A program made the translations under genes and the position numbers. A stretch of 64,000 nucleotides of DNA from CAVSUZ01 sp963795415 (GTDB taxonomy: Bacteria; Pseudomonadota; Alphaproteobacteria; Acetobacterales; Acetobacteraceae): contig CAWCHQ010000001.1 in the NCBI GenBank assembly GCA_963795415.1, positions 868,001 through 932,000 of the forward strand, in the 5' to 3' direction. The notes beneath the pieces were generated by a model that saw nothing but the letters and a program-made list of their open reading frames with translations, made no database searches and had not been told where the DNA came from. This document shows, one piece after another, positions 1 through 8,550 of the stretch (positions within the stretch are counted from its first letter, which is position 1; every line of letters starts with the position of its first letter).

Positions 1-2
1 AT

Positions 3-374
3 CTGCCATACGGTCTGCAGCGCCGGCTTGAAATCGGCCGCGCGCTGGCAACCAAGCCGAAGCTGCTGCTGCTGGATGAGCCGACCGCGGGGATGAATCC
101 GCATGAAACGACTGAGATGATGCGCTTCATCGAGCAGGTGCGGGAGCGCTTCGGCATTACCGTGCTGCTGATCGAGCACCAGATGCGGGTGGTAATGTCG
201 ATGTCGGACCGCGTCTCTGTGCTCGACCATGGCGTAAAGATCGCCGAGGGCCAGCCAGCGGAAGTGCAGCGCGACCCGGCGGTGATCGAAGCGTATCTTG
301 GCGTGCAAGCTGCCGGAATAGCGCGGAGCGACGGCGGCACCGCGCCGGGGCATGACAAACATGCCACTGCTTGA
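3..374 (+). CDS. livG: Branched-chain amino acid ABC transporter ATPase (LivG family), 3' part
   Basis: These are the last 123 residues of a LivG-type ATPase; the 5' end lies before the window. The frame is open from the first bases and reads a Walker B block (LLLLDEPTAG) near bases 64-93, then the switch histidine in LLIEHQM. LivG and LivF pair at the inner membrane to power uptake of branched-chain amino acids or related carboxylates. The stop lies 23 bases inside livF, so the two are translationally coupled. The last 25 residues (GIARSDGG onward) are an unconserved tail. The substrate cannot be read from this fragment. Confidence 0.9.
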   Translation: MPYGLQRRLEIGRALATKPKLLLLDEPTAGMNPHETTEMMRFIEQVRERFGITVLLIEHQMRVVMSMSDRVSVLDHGVKIAEGQPAEVQRDPAVIEAYLGVQAAGIARSDGGTAPGHDKHATA

Positions 375-1068
375 AATCGACAAAATTCACGTTTTCTACG
401 ACAAGATCGAGGCACTGAAGGGAATCTCGCTGGGCGTAGAGCAGGGAAAGATTGTCACGCTTGTCGGGGGCAATGGGGCGGGAAAGTCTACCACGCTCCG
501 TGCCGTCAGCGGGTTGCTCCATCCACGCGAAGGCGAGATCCGGTTCGACGGTCGGGTGCTGGCTGGCCTCGGCGCCCACACGATTGCAGCGATGGGCGTG
601 GTCCAGGTCCCCGAAGGGCGCCGCATTTTCGGACGCCTGACCGTCGAGGAAAATCTGGCCATGGGCGCTTTCACCCGGAACGACCGGGCCGGCGTGACGG
701 CGGACCGAGAACGCATGATGGTGCTGTTTCCCCGGCTGCGGGAGCGGCTGAAGCAGGTGGCCGGCACATTGTCAGGCGGCGAGCAGCAGATGGTGGCGAT
801 GGCGCGCGCTCTCATGGCGCGCCCGCGCGTCCTGCTGCTGGATGAACCGAGCATGGGTCTTGCGCCGATGGTGGTAGAGCAGGTGTTCGAGACGATCCGG
901 AAAATCAACGCCGACGGCGTGACCGTGCTGCTGGTGGAGCAGAATGCCGTAATGGCGCTGTCGGTCGCCGAAACCGGCTACGTCCTTGAGAGCGGCCGCG
1001 TTCTGTTCACCGGGCCTGCTCATGAGCTGCTGCATGATGCGCGGGTGCGGGAGGCGTATCTGGGCTGA
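352..1068 (+). CDS. livF: Branched-chain amino acid ABC transporter ATPase LivF
   Basis: 238 residues, the usual LivF length. Visible motifs are Walker A (GGNGAGKST, about residue 40), the signature LSGGEQQMV (about 140), Walker B LLLDEPSMGL (about 162) and the H-loop region LLVEQNA. It is the second ATPase of a Liv-type importer for branched-chain amino acids or similar compounds. An ATG three codons downstream (361) is an alternative start that keeps the conserved PLLEI beginning. It overlaps the upstream livG-type gene, which marks an operon entering from the left, and it overlaps the end of the opposite-strand MFS gene tail to tail by 62 bases. Confidence 0.93.
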   Translation: MTNMPLLEIDKIHVFYDKIEALKGISLGVEQGKIVTLVGGNGAGKSTTLRAVSGLLHPREGEIRFDGRVLAGLGAHTIAAMGVVQVPEGRRIFGRLTVEENLAMGAFTRNDRAGVTADRERMMVLFPRLRERLKQVAGTLSGGEQQMVAMARALMARPRVLLLDEPSMGLAPMVVEQVFETIRKINADGVTVLLVEQNAVMALSVAETGYVLESGRVLFTGPAHELLHDARVREAYLG

Positions 1069-2206
1069 GCAGTTTCGGTGCAAGCACCACCGCCAGCGGC
1101 AGCGTAATCAGGGCCGTGGCAGCCGCTGCGAGCGTTGCCCCGACCGGTCCTGTGACATCACCCAAGGCGCCATACAGGATCGGCGCCAGCGCTCCCGCCC
1201 CGATCGTGCCGGTATAAAAAATCGCGAAGGCACGTTCGACGCGTTCCGCCCTGGCCAGCTCCGGCACTGTGCCGTACAATACCGATGAAGTTCCGTTCAG
1301 CATAACGCCAAGTACCGGCAGCAGCAGCATCGCCGGCCCGAGCGGCAGGATCAGCACGCCAACAATTGCGGCCGCGGTGCCGGCCTCGGTGACAAGCACA
1401 GTCAGCAGCAGGCCAATCCGGGCGCCAAGCCAGCCGCAGGCGAACTTGCCGGCGGCGCCCCCCAGGAAAACAAGTGCCAGGCTAAGCCCGACCGTCGGGA
1501 TCTCCGCACCTTTGCCCTTCATGAGAAACGGCAGGAACGTCAGGAATCCCATACGCACCGAGCTGTCGAGAACGCCGATGGAAAACAGCAACGGAAAACC
1601 GCCCCTCCCTTCCCCCCGGACGATTTTGCCCGCTGTTTGCGTGCCCTCGGCGGCCGTCAGCAGTATCCGCACGAGCCCCGCCACCAGCACGCCTAAGCCG
1701 GCAACGGCCCAAAGCGCGTGTCGCCAGGGCATGACGGTCAGCAGCAGGGAGGTCAGGCCCGGCACCGCGGCTTTGCCGATATCGCCGGCGAAGTTGTAAG
1801 TTCCTAGCGGTCCGCGTGCCCCGGCGCCGTACGCCCGGGAGACCGAGGCGGACGCGAGCGGGTGCTGAGTGCCCGATCCGGTGCCCGAAATCGCAAGACC
1901 CACGCATAATGTCAGCAGGCCCGCGGAGAATCCGGCCACCGCATAACCGACCGCGGCGAGAACTGTGCCGATCACCAGTATGCTGCGCGATCCGAGATGC
2001 CGCCCCGCGACGTGTCCGATGGGGACCTGCAACACCGCCATGACGCCCGAATACAGACCACGAAGCATCGCCAAAGCGGCGTAATCAAGCCCGAATTCCG
2101 CGTGCCATATCGGCAGCAGCAAATAGATCAGGTCAGTGTAGCCATCGTGCAGCGCATGCGCTGCGCAGGCACCGGCAAGAGCGCGGCGCGCCGCTGCAAG
2201 TCGCAT
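1007..2206 (-). CDS. Major facilitator superfamily transporter
   Basis: 399 residues with about twelve hydrophobic segments separated by short polar loops, typical of a 12-helix MFS protein of the inner membrane. The beginning (HDGYTDLIYLLLPIW) and the GRHLGSR loop after helix 2 resemble fosmidomycin-resistance-like (FSR) exporters, so drug or metabolite efflux is the best guess; the substrate is unknown. A GAGGTG ribosome-binding site lies just before the start. It converges on livF and overlaps its last 62 bases. The C-terminal tail after PKLLSP is Pro/Ala/His-rich and probably cytoplasmic. Confidence 0.85.
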   Translation of the reverse strand: MRLAAARRALAGACAAHALHDGYTDLIYLLLPIWHAEFGLDYAALAMLRGLYSGVMAVLQVPIGHVAGRHLGSRSILVIGTVLAAVGYAVAGFSAGLLTLCVGLAISGTGSGTQHPLASASVSRAYGAGARGPLGTYNFAGDIGKAAVPGLTSLLLTVMPWRHALWAVAGLGVLVAGLVRILLTAAEGTQTAGKIVRGEGRGGFPLLFSIGVLDSSVRMGFLTFLPFLMKGKGAEIPTVGLSLALVFLGGAAGKFACGWLGARIGLLLTVLVTEAGTAAAIVGVLILPLGPAMLLLPVLGVMLNGTSSVLYGTVPELARAERVERAFAIFYTGTIGAGALAPILYGALGDVTGPVGATLAAAATALITLPLAVVLAPKLLSPDTPPAPAHHAAAHEQAR

Positions 2207-2273
2207 CGGATTTCACCTCTGTGTGGCAGAGGTATTACAGCAGAGCCTGCGTGAACGTGTAAGCAAGAATGGG

Positions 2274-2528
2274 TCAGCCGGGATGCTTCTGTTGCGGCCT
2301 GTCCTCGTCTTCCCACTGCTGCGCCGTTTCGGTCGCGTGGCGGTCGTGGGTTGGAGTTCCCTTGGGCCGCGCATCCTCGCTTCGCTGATCCGACGGGCGC
2401 TCACCGGGTTTTCCTGCCCCCGTTATCCCCGAATGGGAGGGCGGATCGCTGGCGGGAAAACTGTCTTCGCTGGCCCGGTCGACGCGACGGTCATGCTCGC
2501 GACGTTTGTCACGGGATCCTGAGGGCAT
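2274..2528 (-). CDS. Small disordered protein with SFPASDPP motif
   Basis: 84 residues, highly charged, no membrane segment, probably intrinsically disordered. The beginning MPSGSRDKRREHDRRVDRA runs into SEDSFPASDPPSHSGITG. The SFPASDPPS motif is, from memory, a conserved hallmark of small uncharacterised proteobacterial proteins. I chose the internal ATG at 2528 because AGGAGAGG lies five bases before it; a longer frame to 2585 exists but has no such site. It is divergent from the following dehydrogenase and follows the MFS gene region on the same strand. Function unknown. Confidence 0.65.
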   Translation of the reverse strand: MPSGSRDKRREHDRRVDRASEDSFPASDPPSHSGITGAGKPGERPSDQRSEDARPKGTPTHDRHATETAQQWEDEDRPQQKHPG

Positions 2529-2611
2529 CAAACCTCTCCTTCCTGTGTCCGTGTTGGAACGCAGGGCCGACTGGCGGGTTCGCACACGGACAGGCCGAGG
2601 ATCGAAGTCGT

Positions 2612-3613
2612 ATGAGCAAGACCGTGGTTGTGACCGGCGCGGGCGCCGGGGTCGGGCGCGCGATTGCGCGTGCGTTTGCGGAGCATGGCTGCAATGTCGG
2701 CCTGCTGTCGCGCGACGCGGAGCGCCTGGCGTCCGCCGCAGGCGAGGTCGAGGCGCGCGGAGCCCGGGCCTGTACAGCTCCGGCCGATGTGGCCGATCCG
2801 GGCGCCGTGGAGGCAGCGGCCGAGAAGGTCGAGCAGGAACTTGGGCCGATCGATGTCTGGGTGAACGACGCGATGGTGACGATCTTCGCGCCGGTCCACG
2901 ATATCACGCCGGAAGACTTCAAGCGGCAGACCGAGGTCACCTATCTGGGCACCGTCTATGGCACAATGGCAGCGCTGCGTCGGATGCGGCAGCGCGGACA
3001 GGGCTCGATCGTACAGGTCGGTTCCGCGCTGTGGTACCGGGCCATTCCGCTACAAGCAGCCTATTGCGGGGCAAAATTCGCGATCCGCGGCTTCACGGAC
3101 AGCCTTCGCTGCGAGATTGAGCATGAAAAGCTGCCCATCAATATCTGCATGGTGCAGCTTCCGGCGATGAACACGCCGCAATTCGACTGGGCAATGAACA
3201 AAATGCCGCAAAAGGCACAGCCGGTGCCCCCGATCTACCAGCCCGAGGTTGCGGCGGAGGCAGTGGTATTCGCCGCGTTCAACAGGCGCCGGGAAATCTG
3301 GCTCGGCGGATCCACCTGGGAGGCAATCCTCGCCGGCAAGATCGCGCCGTGGGTGCTGGATCGTTACCTGGCGAAGACGGGGTATTCCAGCCAGATGCGG
3401 AATGTCCCGGTGCCTCCAAATTCGTCCTCGAATCTGTACAATCCCGTGCACGGCCACCAGGCCGCACACGGCTCATTCGATAGCCAGGCAAAGCCTAGCA
3501 CGAGGACGCTGTGGTTCACGGAGAACCGGAACGCTCTCCTGGCCGGCGGGGCGGCACTGTTCGGCGCTGCATGCCTCGGATTGCTGCCGGGCCAGGGCGG
3601 CGGCGGCCGCTGA
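2612..3613 (+). CDS. SDR family oxidoreductase with C-terminal hydrophobic tail
   Basis: 333-residue short-chain dehydrogenase. The NAD(P)-binding motif TGAGAGVGRA lies at about residues 7-16, the catalytic tyrosine and lysine are in the Y-x-x-x-K block YCGAK (about 152), with the preceding serine in VGSALWY. The protein is longer than the usual 250 residues: about 70 extra residues end in a hydrophobic stretch (LLAGGAALFGAACLGLL, about 308-326) that could anchor it in the membrane. This resembles a group of longer SDRs of unknown substrate often found beside stress genes. The frame is open far upstream, but homology begins at MSKTVVVTG, so ATG 2612 was chosen. Confidence 0.88.
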   Translation: MSKTVVVTGAGAGVGRAIARAFAEHGCNVGLLSRDAERLASAAGEVEARGARACTAPADVADPGAVEAAAEKVEQELGPIDVWVNDAMVTIFAPVHDITPEDFKRQTEVTYLGTVYGTMAALRRMRQRGQGSIVQVGSALWYRAIPLQAAYCGAKFAIRGFTDSLRCEIEHEKLPINICMVQLPAMNTPQFDWAMNKMPQKAQPVPPIYQPEVAAEAVVFAAFNRRREIWLGGSTWEAILAGKIAPWVLDRYLAKTGYSSQMRNVPVPPNSSSNLYNPVHGHQAAHGSFDSQAKPSTRTLWFTENRNALLAGGAALFGAACLGLLPGQGGGGR

Positions 3614-3687
3614 CATTTCGCCTGGGCAGGCAACCTGAGGGTGCGTGATCCATTGGACCTCCATCGCAGCCCGAACAGGAGGTCCGG

Positions 3688-4245
3688 ATGGCTAATCTCA
3701 ATGGGATGAAAGTGGCGGTTCTGGCCACGGATGGGGTCGAGCAGGTGGAGCTGACCGAGCCGGTAAAGGCGCTGAAAGCCGCCAAGGCCGAGGTGAAGGT
3801 GATTTCGCCGAAGCGCGGTGAGATTCAGGCGATGAACCATCACGACAAGGGAGACAAGCTGAAAGTGGACGCCGAGTTGTCCTCGGTAAGGCCGGAACAG
3901 TTCGACGCGATCGTGCTGCCGGGCGGTGTCGCCAACCCCGATCAGTTGCGGACGATACCGGAAGCCGTGGCTTTCGTCCGGCACTTCGTGCAGGCCGGCA
4001 AGCCTATGGCGGTGATCTGCCATGGCCCGTGGACGCTGTTGGAAGCCGGCGGCGCGAAGGGCAAGACGCTCACGTCGTGGCCTTCGCTGAAGACCGATCT
4101 GCGCAATGCCGGAGCGAACTGGGTTGACCAGGAGGTGGTGGTCGATGGCCGCCTGGTCACTTCCCGCAAGCCAGACGATATTCCGGCGTTCAACCGCGAA
4201 ATGCTGCAGTTGTTTGAGCGGTCGGAGCACAAGGCGGCCGCCTGA
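3688..4245 (+). CDS. Type 1 glutamine amidotransferase-like protein (PfpI/DJ-1 family)
   Basis: 185 residues, full length for the PfpI/YhbO family. The nucleophile elbow is visible as AVICHGPW (cysteine at about residue 111), followed by the family's LLEAGG. The acid residue is in the DGVEQVELTEP region. Family members act as proteases, glyoxalase III-type or protein deglycases in carbonyl stress; which one applies here is not decidable from sequence. An AGGAGG site lies six bases before the ATG. It converges with tag, and a strong hairpin separates the two. Confidence 0.9.
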   Translation: MANLNGMKVAVLATDGVEQVELTEPVKALKAAKAEVKVISPKRGEIQAMNHHDKGDKLKVDAELSSVRPEQFDAIVLPGGVANPDQLRTIPEAVAFVRHFVQAGKPMAVICHGPWTLLEAGGAKGKTLTSWPSLKTDLRNAGANWVDQEVVVDGRLVTSRKPDDIPAFNREMLQLFERSEHKAAA

Positions 4246-4252
4246 AAGCCGG

Positions 4253-4279
4253 GCGAGCGGGGGTTATTCCCCCGCTTGC
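4253..4279. terminator. Bidirectional hairpin between convergent pfpI-like gene and tag
   Basis: An 11-bp stem with one mismatch (gcgagcggggg / cccccgcttgc) and a five-base loop (ttatt). It begins after the pfpI-like stop and covers the end of tag, whose stop is at 4264. There is no long T tract on either side, so termination may be weak or need other factors. Confidence 0.55.
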
Positions 4280-4875
4280 TGCCGCGCACGGAAGCAGCTT
4301 GCAAGGTGATCGTTGACCATGCCAGTCGCTTGCATGAAGGCATAGCAGATTGTGGAACCGACGAAGCCGAACCCGTCCTTCCGCAACTGCTTGCTCATCG
4401 TGTCCGAAATCTCGGTACGCGCGGGCACTTGCTCACGGCCCCGCCACCGATTGATGATGGGTGCTCCCGGAACCAGTGACCACAGATAGGCATCCAGGCT
4501 GCCTTGGCGGCTGATTGCCCCAAGGGCCGCCTGGGCGTTGGCGCGAACAGACCACACCTTCATCCGGTTTCGTATGATTGCAGCGGTTTGCAGCACCTGC
4601 TGCAGCTCCGCATCCGTCATGGCGGCGACGCGGGGAATGTCAAACCCGTGGAAGGCTTGCCGATAGCCCTCGCGCCTCTGCAACACTGTTTGCCAGGATA
4701 GGCCCGCCTGCGCTCCCTCCAGCGTCAGCATTTCGAACAACCTTCTATCGTCATGGAGGGGAACGCCCCATTCCTCGTCGTGATACGCAATCATCGCATC
4801 GCTGCCGTTTGCCCAAGCGCAACGCGTTGACTGGCTTTGCTTCGGCTCGTTAGCTTTCTGTCCGGGGCGGGTCAT
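4264..4875 (-). CDS. tag: DNA-3-methyladenine glycosylase I
   Basis: 203 residues, full length for Tag. It removes 3-methyladenine from alkylated DNA as the first step of base excision repair. The protein opens with the conserved CAWANGSDAMIAYHDEEWGVP block; the cysteine here and the later CF near the end (LASCFRARQ) are in the positions of the Tag zinc site, with histidines in YHDEEWG and VNDHLAS. The helix-hairpin-helix region follows LSWQTVLQRREGYRQAF. It is transcribed away from the sirtuin gene; the two starts are only 17 bases apart, so each promoter must lie within the other gene or be shared. Confidence 0.95.
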   Translation of the reverse strand: MTRPGQKANEPKQSQSTRCAWANGSDAMIAYHDEEWGVPLHDDRRLFEMLTLEGAQAGLSWQTVLQRREGYRQAFHGFDIPRVAAMTDAELQQVLQTAAIIRNRMKVWSVRANAQAALGAISRQGSLDAYLWSLVPGAPIINRWRGREQVPARTEISDTMSKQLRKDGFGFVGSTICYAFMQATGMVNDHLASCFRARQQAGE

Positions 4876-4892
4876 GGCAAAGGAGCGGGTTG

Positions 4893-5642
4893 ATGGACGA
4901 TCAGATATACCAATTGTGCCGCATGCTGGAAAACTCCCGGCGTATCGCGGTCTTCACCGGCGCGGGGATCAGCACCGAATCCAGCATTCCGGATTACCGC
5001 AGTCCGGGCGGGATCTGGATGAGCCAGAACCCAATCTATTTCAACGAATTTCTGTCCTCGGAAGCTGCGCGCAGGGAGGCCTGGCGCAGGCGGTTTGCCA
5101 GCGACGCGGTGCTGCGCGCAGCCCGTCCGAACCGTGGTCACGTCGCGGTGGCGCAGTTGGTTGCCGCGGGCAAGGCGAATGCGGTGATCACTCAAAACAT
5201 TGACGGCCTGCATCAGATGTCGGGCGTGCCTGCCGATCAGGTGATCGAGCTTCATGGCAACACAACGTACGCGGCCTGTCTCGATTGTGCGCGGCGTTAC
5301 GAGATTGACGAGCTGCGGGAACAGTTTGATCGTGACGCGCAGTCGCCTTGCTGCGCCGGCTGCGGAGGGTTCGTAAAAACCGCAACTGTCTCCTTCGGCC
5401 AGCCCATGCCGGCGGAAGCAATGCAGCGGGCAGAGCAGGAGACGCTGGAGGCCGATTTGTTTCTGGCGATTGGATCGTCACTGGTGGTTTATCCTGCTGC
5501 CGGTTTTCCGGAACTTGCGAGCAGGAATGGAGCGCGGCTGGTGATCGTGAACCGCGAGCCGACACCGCTCGACGATATGGCGGATCTGGTGCTGCATCGG
5601 CCCATCGGCCAAACCCTGGGCGAGGCCGTCGGGATTCAGTAA
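4893..5642 (+). CDS. NAD-dependent protein deacylase (sirtuin, SIR2 family)
   Basis: 249 residues, typical bacterial sirtuin. It removes acyl groups from lysines using NAD. Motifs in order: GAGIST (about residue 22) and IPDYRSPGG for NAD binding, TQNIDGLH (about 102), catalytic histidine in ELHGN (about 121), two CxxC-type zinc pairs (CLDC about 128, CCAGC about 151), GSSLVVYPA and IVNREPTPLD. ATG 4893 was chosen over TTG 4890 because AGGAG at 4881 is at ideal spacing. It is divergent from tag. Confidence 0.93.
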   Translation: MDDQIYQLCRMLENSRRIAVFTGAGISTESSIPDYRSPGGIWMSQNPIYFNEFLSSEAARREAWRRRFASDAVLRAARPNRGHVAVAQLVAAGKANAVITQNIDGLHQMSGVPADQVIELHGNTTYAACLDCARRYEIDELREQFDRDAQSPCCAGCGGFVKTATVSFGQPMPAEAMQRAEQETLEADLFLAIGSSLVVYPAAGFPELASRNGARLVIVNREPTPLDDMADLVLHRPIGQTLGEAVGIQ

Positions 5643-5685
5643 TAAACATGTTTCCCGCCATGGGCGCACTACCCGGAGCAGTACG

Positions 5686-6430
5686 CTGGATCATCTGATT
5701 TTATTTGTCACGCTGGGTGCGATAGCCGGCGGCTTCGTGCAGGGTCTCTCCGGCTTTGGCTTTGGCCTCACCGCGATGGCCATCTGGGCCTGGTCGATCC
5801 AACCGGTTCTCGCCGGCCCGTTGGTGGTGTTCGGTACACTGCTCGGACAGATCATCTCCATCGGAGCCGTACGGCGGGGGCTCGATGCAGCGCTCATCTG
5901 GCCGTTTCTCGCCGGCGGAGTTGTCGGTGTGCCGCTGGGCGTCGCGCTGTTGCCGCATCTCGATCCGCTCGTATTCAAACTGGGCGTCGGAATTGTGCTG
6001 CTGCTGTGGTGCCCGGCGATGCTGCTGGCCCGCGATCTTCCCCGTATCTCCGCCGGCGGACGCCTGGCCGACGCGACCGCCGGCTGGATCGGAGGAATCA
6101 TGTGCGGAATTCGGCGGCCTCAATGGCCCTGCTCCCACGCTATGGACGACCCTTCGGGGCTGGGAACGGGACCGCCAGCGAGCCACCTTTCAGATCTTCA
6201 GCATCGTCACCCAGGCATTCACCATGGCCACCTACCTGGCTACCGGCACCGTCGGGCCCAGCACGCCACGTCTCTTTGCCATTGTCGCGCCGGCAATGTT
6301 GATACCCACCTTGGCGGGCACCCGCATTTACCGACGGTTTAGCGACGCTCACTTTCGCCGCATCGTGCTTGGACTATTAACCCTATCGGGCGCGATTCTA
6401 GTCGGCACCTCGGTTCTGGGACTCTTGTAA
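5686..6430 (+). pseudogene. TauE/SafE family permease, one-base frameshift
   Basis: The sequence reads as one sulfite exporter TauE/SafE family membrane protein of about 247 residues in two frames. The first part has GGFVQGLSGFGFG and several membrane helices up to GGIMCGI; the second continues with GGLNGPAPTLWTTLRGW to the stop at 6430. Removing one t of the doublet at 6110-6111 restores a single frame through the conserved GG(L)NGPAP region. The start is uncertain: no ATG fits, and a CTG at 5686 with GGAG before it gives the natural LDHLILF beginning. The substrate is probably a small anion such as sulfite or an organosulfonate. Confidence 0.75.
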
Positions 6431-6525
6431 CGTGCATTCCCACATATTCTCTACCGGGATGAGTTCGGGCGAGTTATCGGCTGCGCTGGCATCCCAATCG
6501 GAATTGCGGGTTCAGCGGAATCCCC

Positions 6526-6553
6526 CGAGAGTCGCTCTCATCGGGGGTTGGGA
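6526..6553 (+). terminator. Possible terminator hairpin after the TauE-like gene
   Basis: An inverted repeat with arms aatcccccga and tcgggggtt enclosing a smaller gag/ctc hairpin, followed by a T-containing stretch (tcattattgtttcc). It lies about 100 bases past the TauE-like stop. The T run is imperfect. Confidence 0.35.
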
Positions 6554-6671
6554 TCATTATTGTTTCCAGAACAGCATTCACGGGCTCCGACTTTCCACCT
6601 CGCGGGGCCTCGCTCGGGCTGCATCCGCTTTTTGCGTGACATCAAGCACCCTCATTCAGGGACGTAGGGCG

Positions 6672-6761
6672 TTGCGCGCTGCAATTGTAAATCATCGCAC
6701 CGCGGAAGCGGACATCGAGGCAATCGTAGCGGACGTGAAGGCGTTGATACCAGGCGCGTGA
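6672..6761 (+). pseudogene. C-terminal scrap of a PLP-dependent decarboxylase
   Basis: The last 29 residues before the stop at 6761 read LRAAIVNHRTAEADIEAIV and a short tail, which matches the usual C-terminal end of pyridoxal-phosphate group II decarboxylases (aromatic amino acid/tyrosine decarboxylase type, with the LR(A)xIVNxRT-xxDI pattern). The 240 bases upstream in the same frame show no family resemblance, so the rest of the gene has been lost. It overlaps the end of the convergent sugar ABC ATPase. Confidence 0.5.
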
Positions 6762-7576
6762 TCTGGCGGCCCAGCCGGGGTCGGTCTGGACCGGAAGTCG
6801 GTTTCATCGACGGTCGGTATTACCCCGCACGGGCCGCGCGGGTACTCGCGGCGCACGATCTCCATCAGTTCGGGAACCGATGTATCCGCCGCGTTCGACT
6901 GGTAGGTAATACGTCCGCGCTGCATCAGGATGATGCGGTCGGCGATTTCCAAAGTCTGGGCGTAATTGTGCATGATCATCGCGATGGAAAGATCGCCCTT
7001 CGCTTTCAGGCGGAGGATCAGGTCGATGATCAACCCGGATTTGCGCGCGCCCATCGCCGCCAGCGGCTCGTCCAGCAGCAGGATATGGGAGTTCGAGTTT
7101 ACCGCGCGCGCCACGGCGATGGCCTGGCGCTGACCACCGGAAAGCCGCTCAACCGGCAAATCAACCGAAGGGATGTGCACGCCGACCTCGTCCAGCAGCT
7201 CGCGTGCGCGCTTTCGCATGGCGCGGTGGTTCACCAGTTTGATAGGACCGGGATAGAGGATCTCGCGGTTGAGAAACAGGTTGTGATAGATACTAAGCGA
7301 GTTTGCCAGCGCAAGGTCCTGATAGACGCATTCGATCCCAAGCGACCGTGCGTGATCGACCGACCGCAACACTGTCTCCTTGCCATCGATCACCAGACGC
7401 CCCGACGTGGGCGGCTGATAACCCGTAAATATCTTGATCAATGTCGATTTCCCGGCGCCGTTATCGCCAAGAATGCCCAGAATCTCGCCGCGGCGGAGCT
7501 CGACCGTCACGCCCTCCAGCGCGGTCACGGCGCCGAAGCGCTTGACGATGTCTTCCGCGTGCAACGCAACCGTCAT
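6692..7576 (-). CDS. Sugar-type ABC transporter ATPase (single nucleotide-binding domain)
   Basis: 294 residues. Walker A GDNGAGKST (about residue 38), signature LSGGQRQ (about 145), Walker B LLLDEPLAAMG (about 166) and H-loop MIMHN are all present. Unlike RbsA, which has two ATPase domains, this protein has only one and probably works as a homodimer, as in FrcA-like importers. About 40 residues after VRREYPRG are an unconserved, Pro-rich tail. It is the last gene of an operon: its start overlaps the permease stop by four bases (ATGA). Confidence 0.92.
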   Translation of the reverse strand: MTVALHAEDIVKRFGAVTALEGVTVELRRGEILGILGDNGAGKSTLIKIFTGYQPPTSGRLVIDGKETVLRSVDHARSLGIECVYQDLALANSLSIYHNLFLNREILYPGPIKLVNHRAMRKRARELLDEVGVHIPSVDLPVERLSGGQRQAIAVARAVNSNSHILLLDEPLAAMGARKSGLIIDLILRLKAKGDLSIAMIMHNYAQTLEIADRIILMQRGRITYQSNAADTSVPELMEIVRREYPRGPCGVIPTVDETDFRSRPTPAGPPDHAPGINAFTSATIASMSASAVR

Positions 7577-8550
7577 CGCGCGCCCCCTGTGCGGGCCAGG
7601 TAGGTCATATGAATGTTGAAAATCATGGCCGCGAGAATGGCGAAGCCCAGAATGATATTGAAGGTGAATGCATTGACGCCGATCAGGGTAAAGCCGTCGC
7701 TCAGGATGCCTAGTACACAGGCGCCGATGAAGCCGCCAACAATGGTTCCGAAACCGCCGGCCAGCGAGGTGCCTCCGATCACCCCGGCAGCCACGGCCAG
7801 GAACATGATCTGATTGCCGCCCGCCAAAGGATCGATCGATGAAATGCGAAATCCCTCAAGAATGCCGGTCAGGCCAGACAGGGCGCCAGTCAGGACGAAA
7901 TTCCCGATCTTCAGGCGGGCTACATTGATTCCGGCTTCACTTGCGCCCGTGGCGTTTGCTCCGGCGGCCGTGGTGTGCAGTCCCCACCGAGTATCACGCA
8001 GCACCACATGCATGATGGCGGTGATTCCAATTGCCCACAGGATTTCACTGTAGCCCCACCTGCCCATCACCTGCGCCAGCACCGGGTTTCCCGGCGGTGT
8101 AACCGGCGTGCCCAATGAAATGGTCAGCGTTAATCCGTTGATCAGAAACAGCGTGCCCAGCGTCGTGACGAAGGATGGGACCGACAGATAAACTGTAACG
8201 ACGCCGTTGATCAAACCCACAGCGCCGCCCGCCGCCACGCCCAGGATGACCGCAAGCGGCGCAGGCACGCCTGCCTGCGCCGCGAAATACATGACAAACG
8301 GCGAAAGCGCAAAGACCATGCCGGCGGACAGGTCGATCTCTCCCATGATCATAAGCATGACCTGCCCGCAGGCGATGATCGCCACCGGCGCAATATACTG
8401 CGATAAATTCTGCAGACTGGCGGAAGACAGCAAAAACGCGTGGTTGGCCGTCTCGAAGTAGCCGATCAGTATAAGCGCAACCACGAAGATGCTGGCTTCC
8501 TGCCAGTGCAGGAAGATATCCAGGAAGCGCCGGCGCTCAGTTCGCATCAT
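7573..8550 (-). CDS. Sugar-type ABC transporter permease (RbsC/FrcC family)
   Basis: 325 residues, about ten hydrophobic helices, with the family signature GEIDLSAGMVFAL (about residue 92) and SGLTGILEGFRI in the C-terminal half. It forms the inner-membrane channel of an importer for a monosaccharide or sugar alcohol. It overlaps the binding-protein gene upstream and the ATPase gene downstream by four bases each (ATGA), so all three are translated as one unit. Confidence 0.93.
   Translation of the reverse strand: MMRTERRRFLDIFLHWQEASIFVVALILIGYFETANHAFLLSSASLQNLSQYIAPVAIIACGQVMLMIMGEIDLSAGMVFALSPFVMYFAAQAGVPAPLAVILGVAAGGAVGLINGVVTVYLSVPSFVTTLGTLFLINGLTLTISLGTPVTPPGNPVLAQVMGRWGYSEILWAIGITAIMHVVLRDTRWGLHTTAAGANATGASEAGINVARLKIGNFVLTGALSGLTGILEGFRISSIDPLAGGNQIMFLAVAAGVIGGTSLAGGFGTIVGGFIGACVLGILSDGFTLIGVNAFTFNIILGFAILAAMIFNIHMTYLARTGGAR

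Noticed and set aside
2351..2611. Upstream extension of the SDR gene
   Set aside because: The extension is opposite the SFPASDPP protein and has no family character; homology begins at the ATG at 2612.
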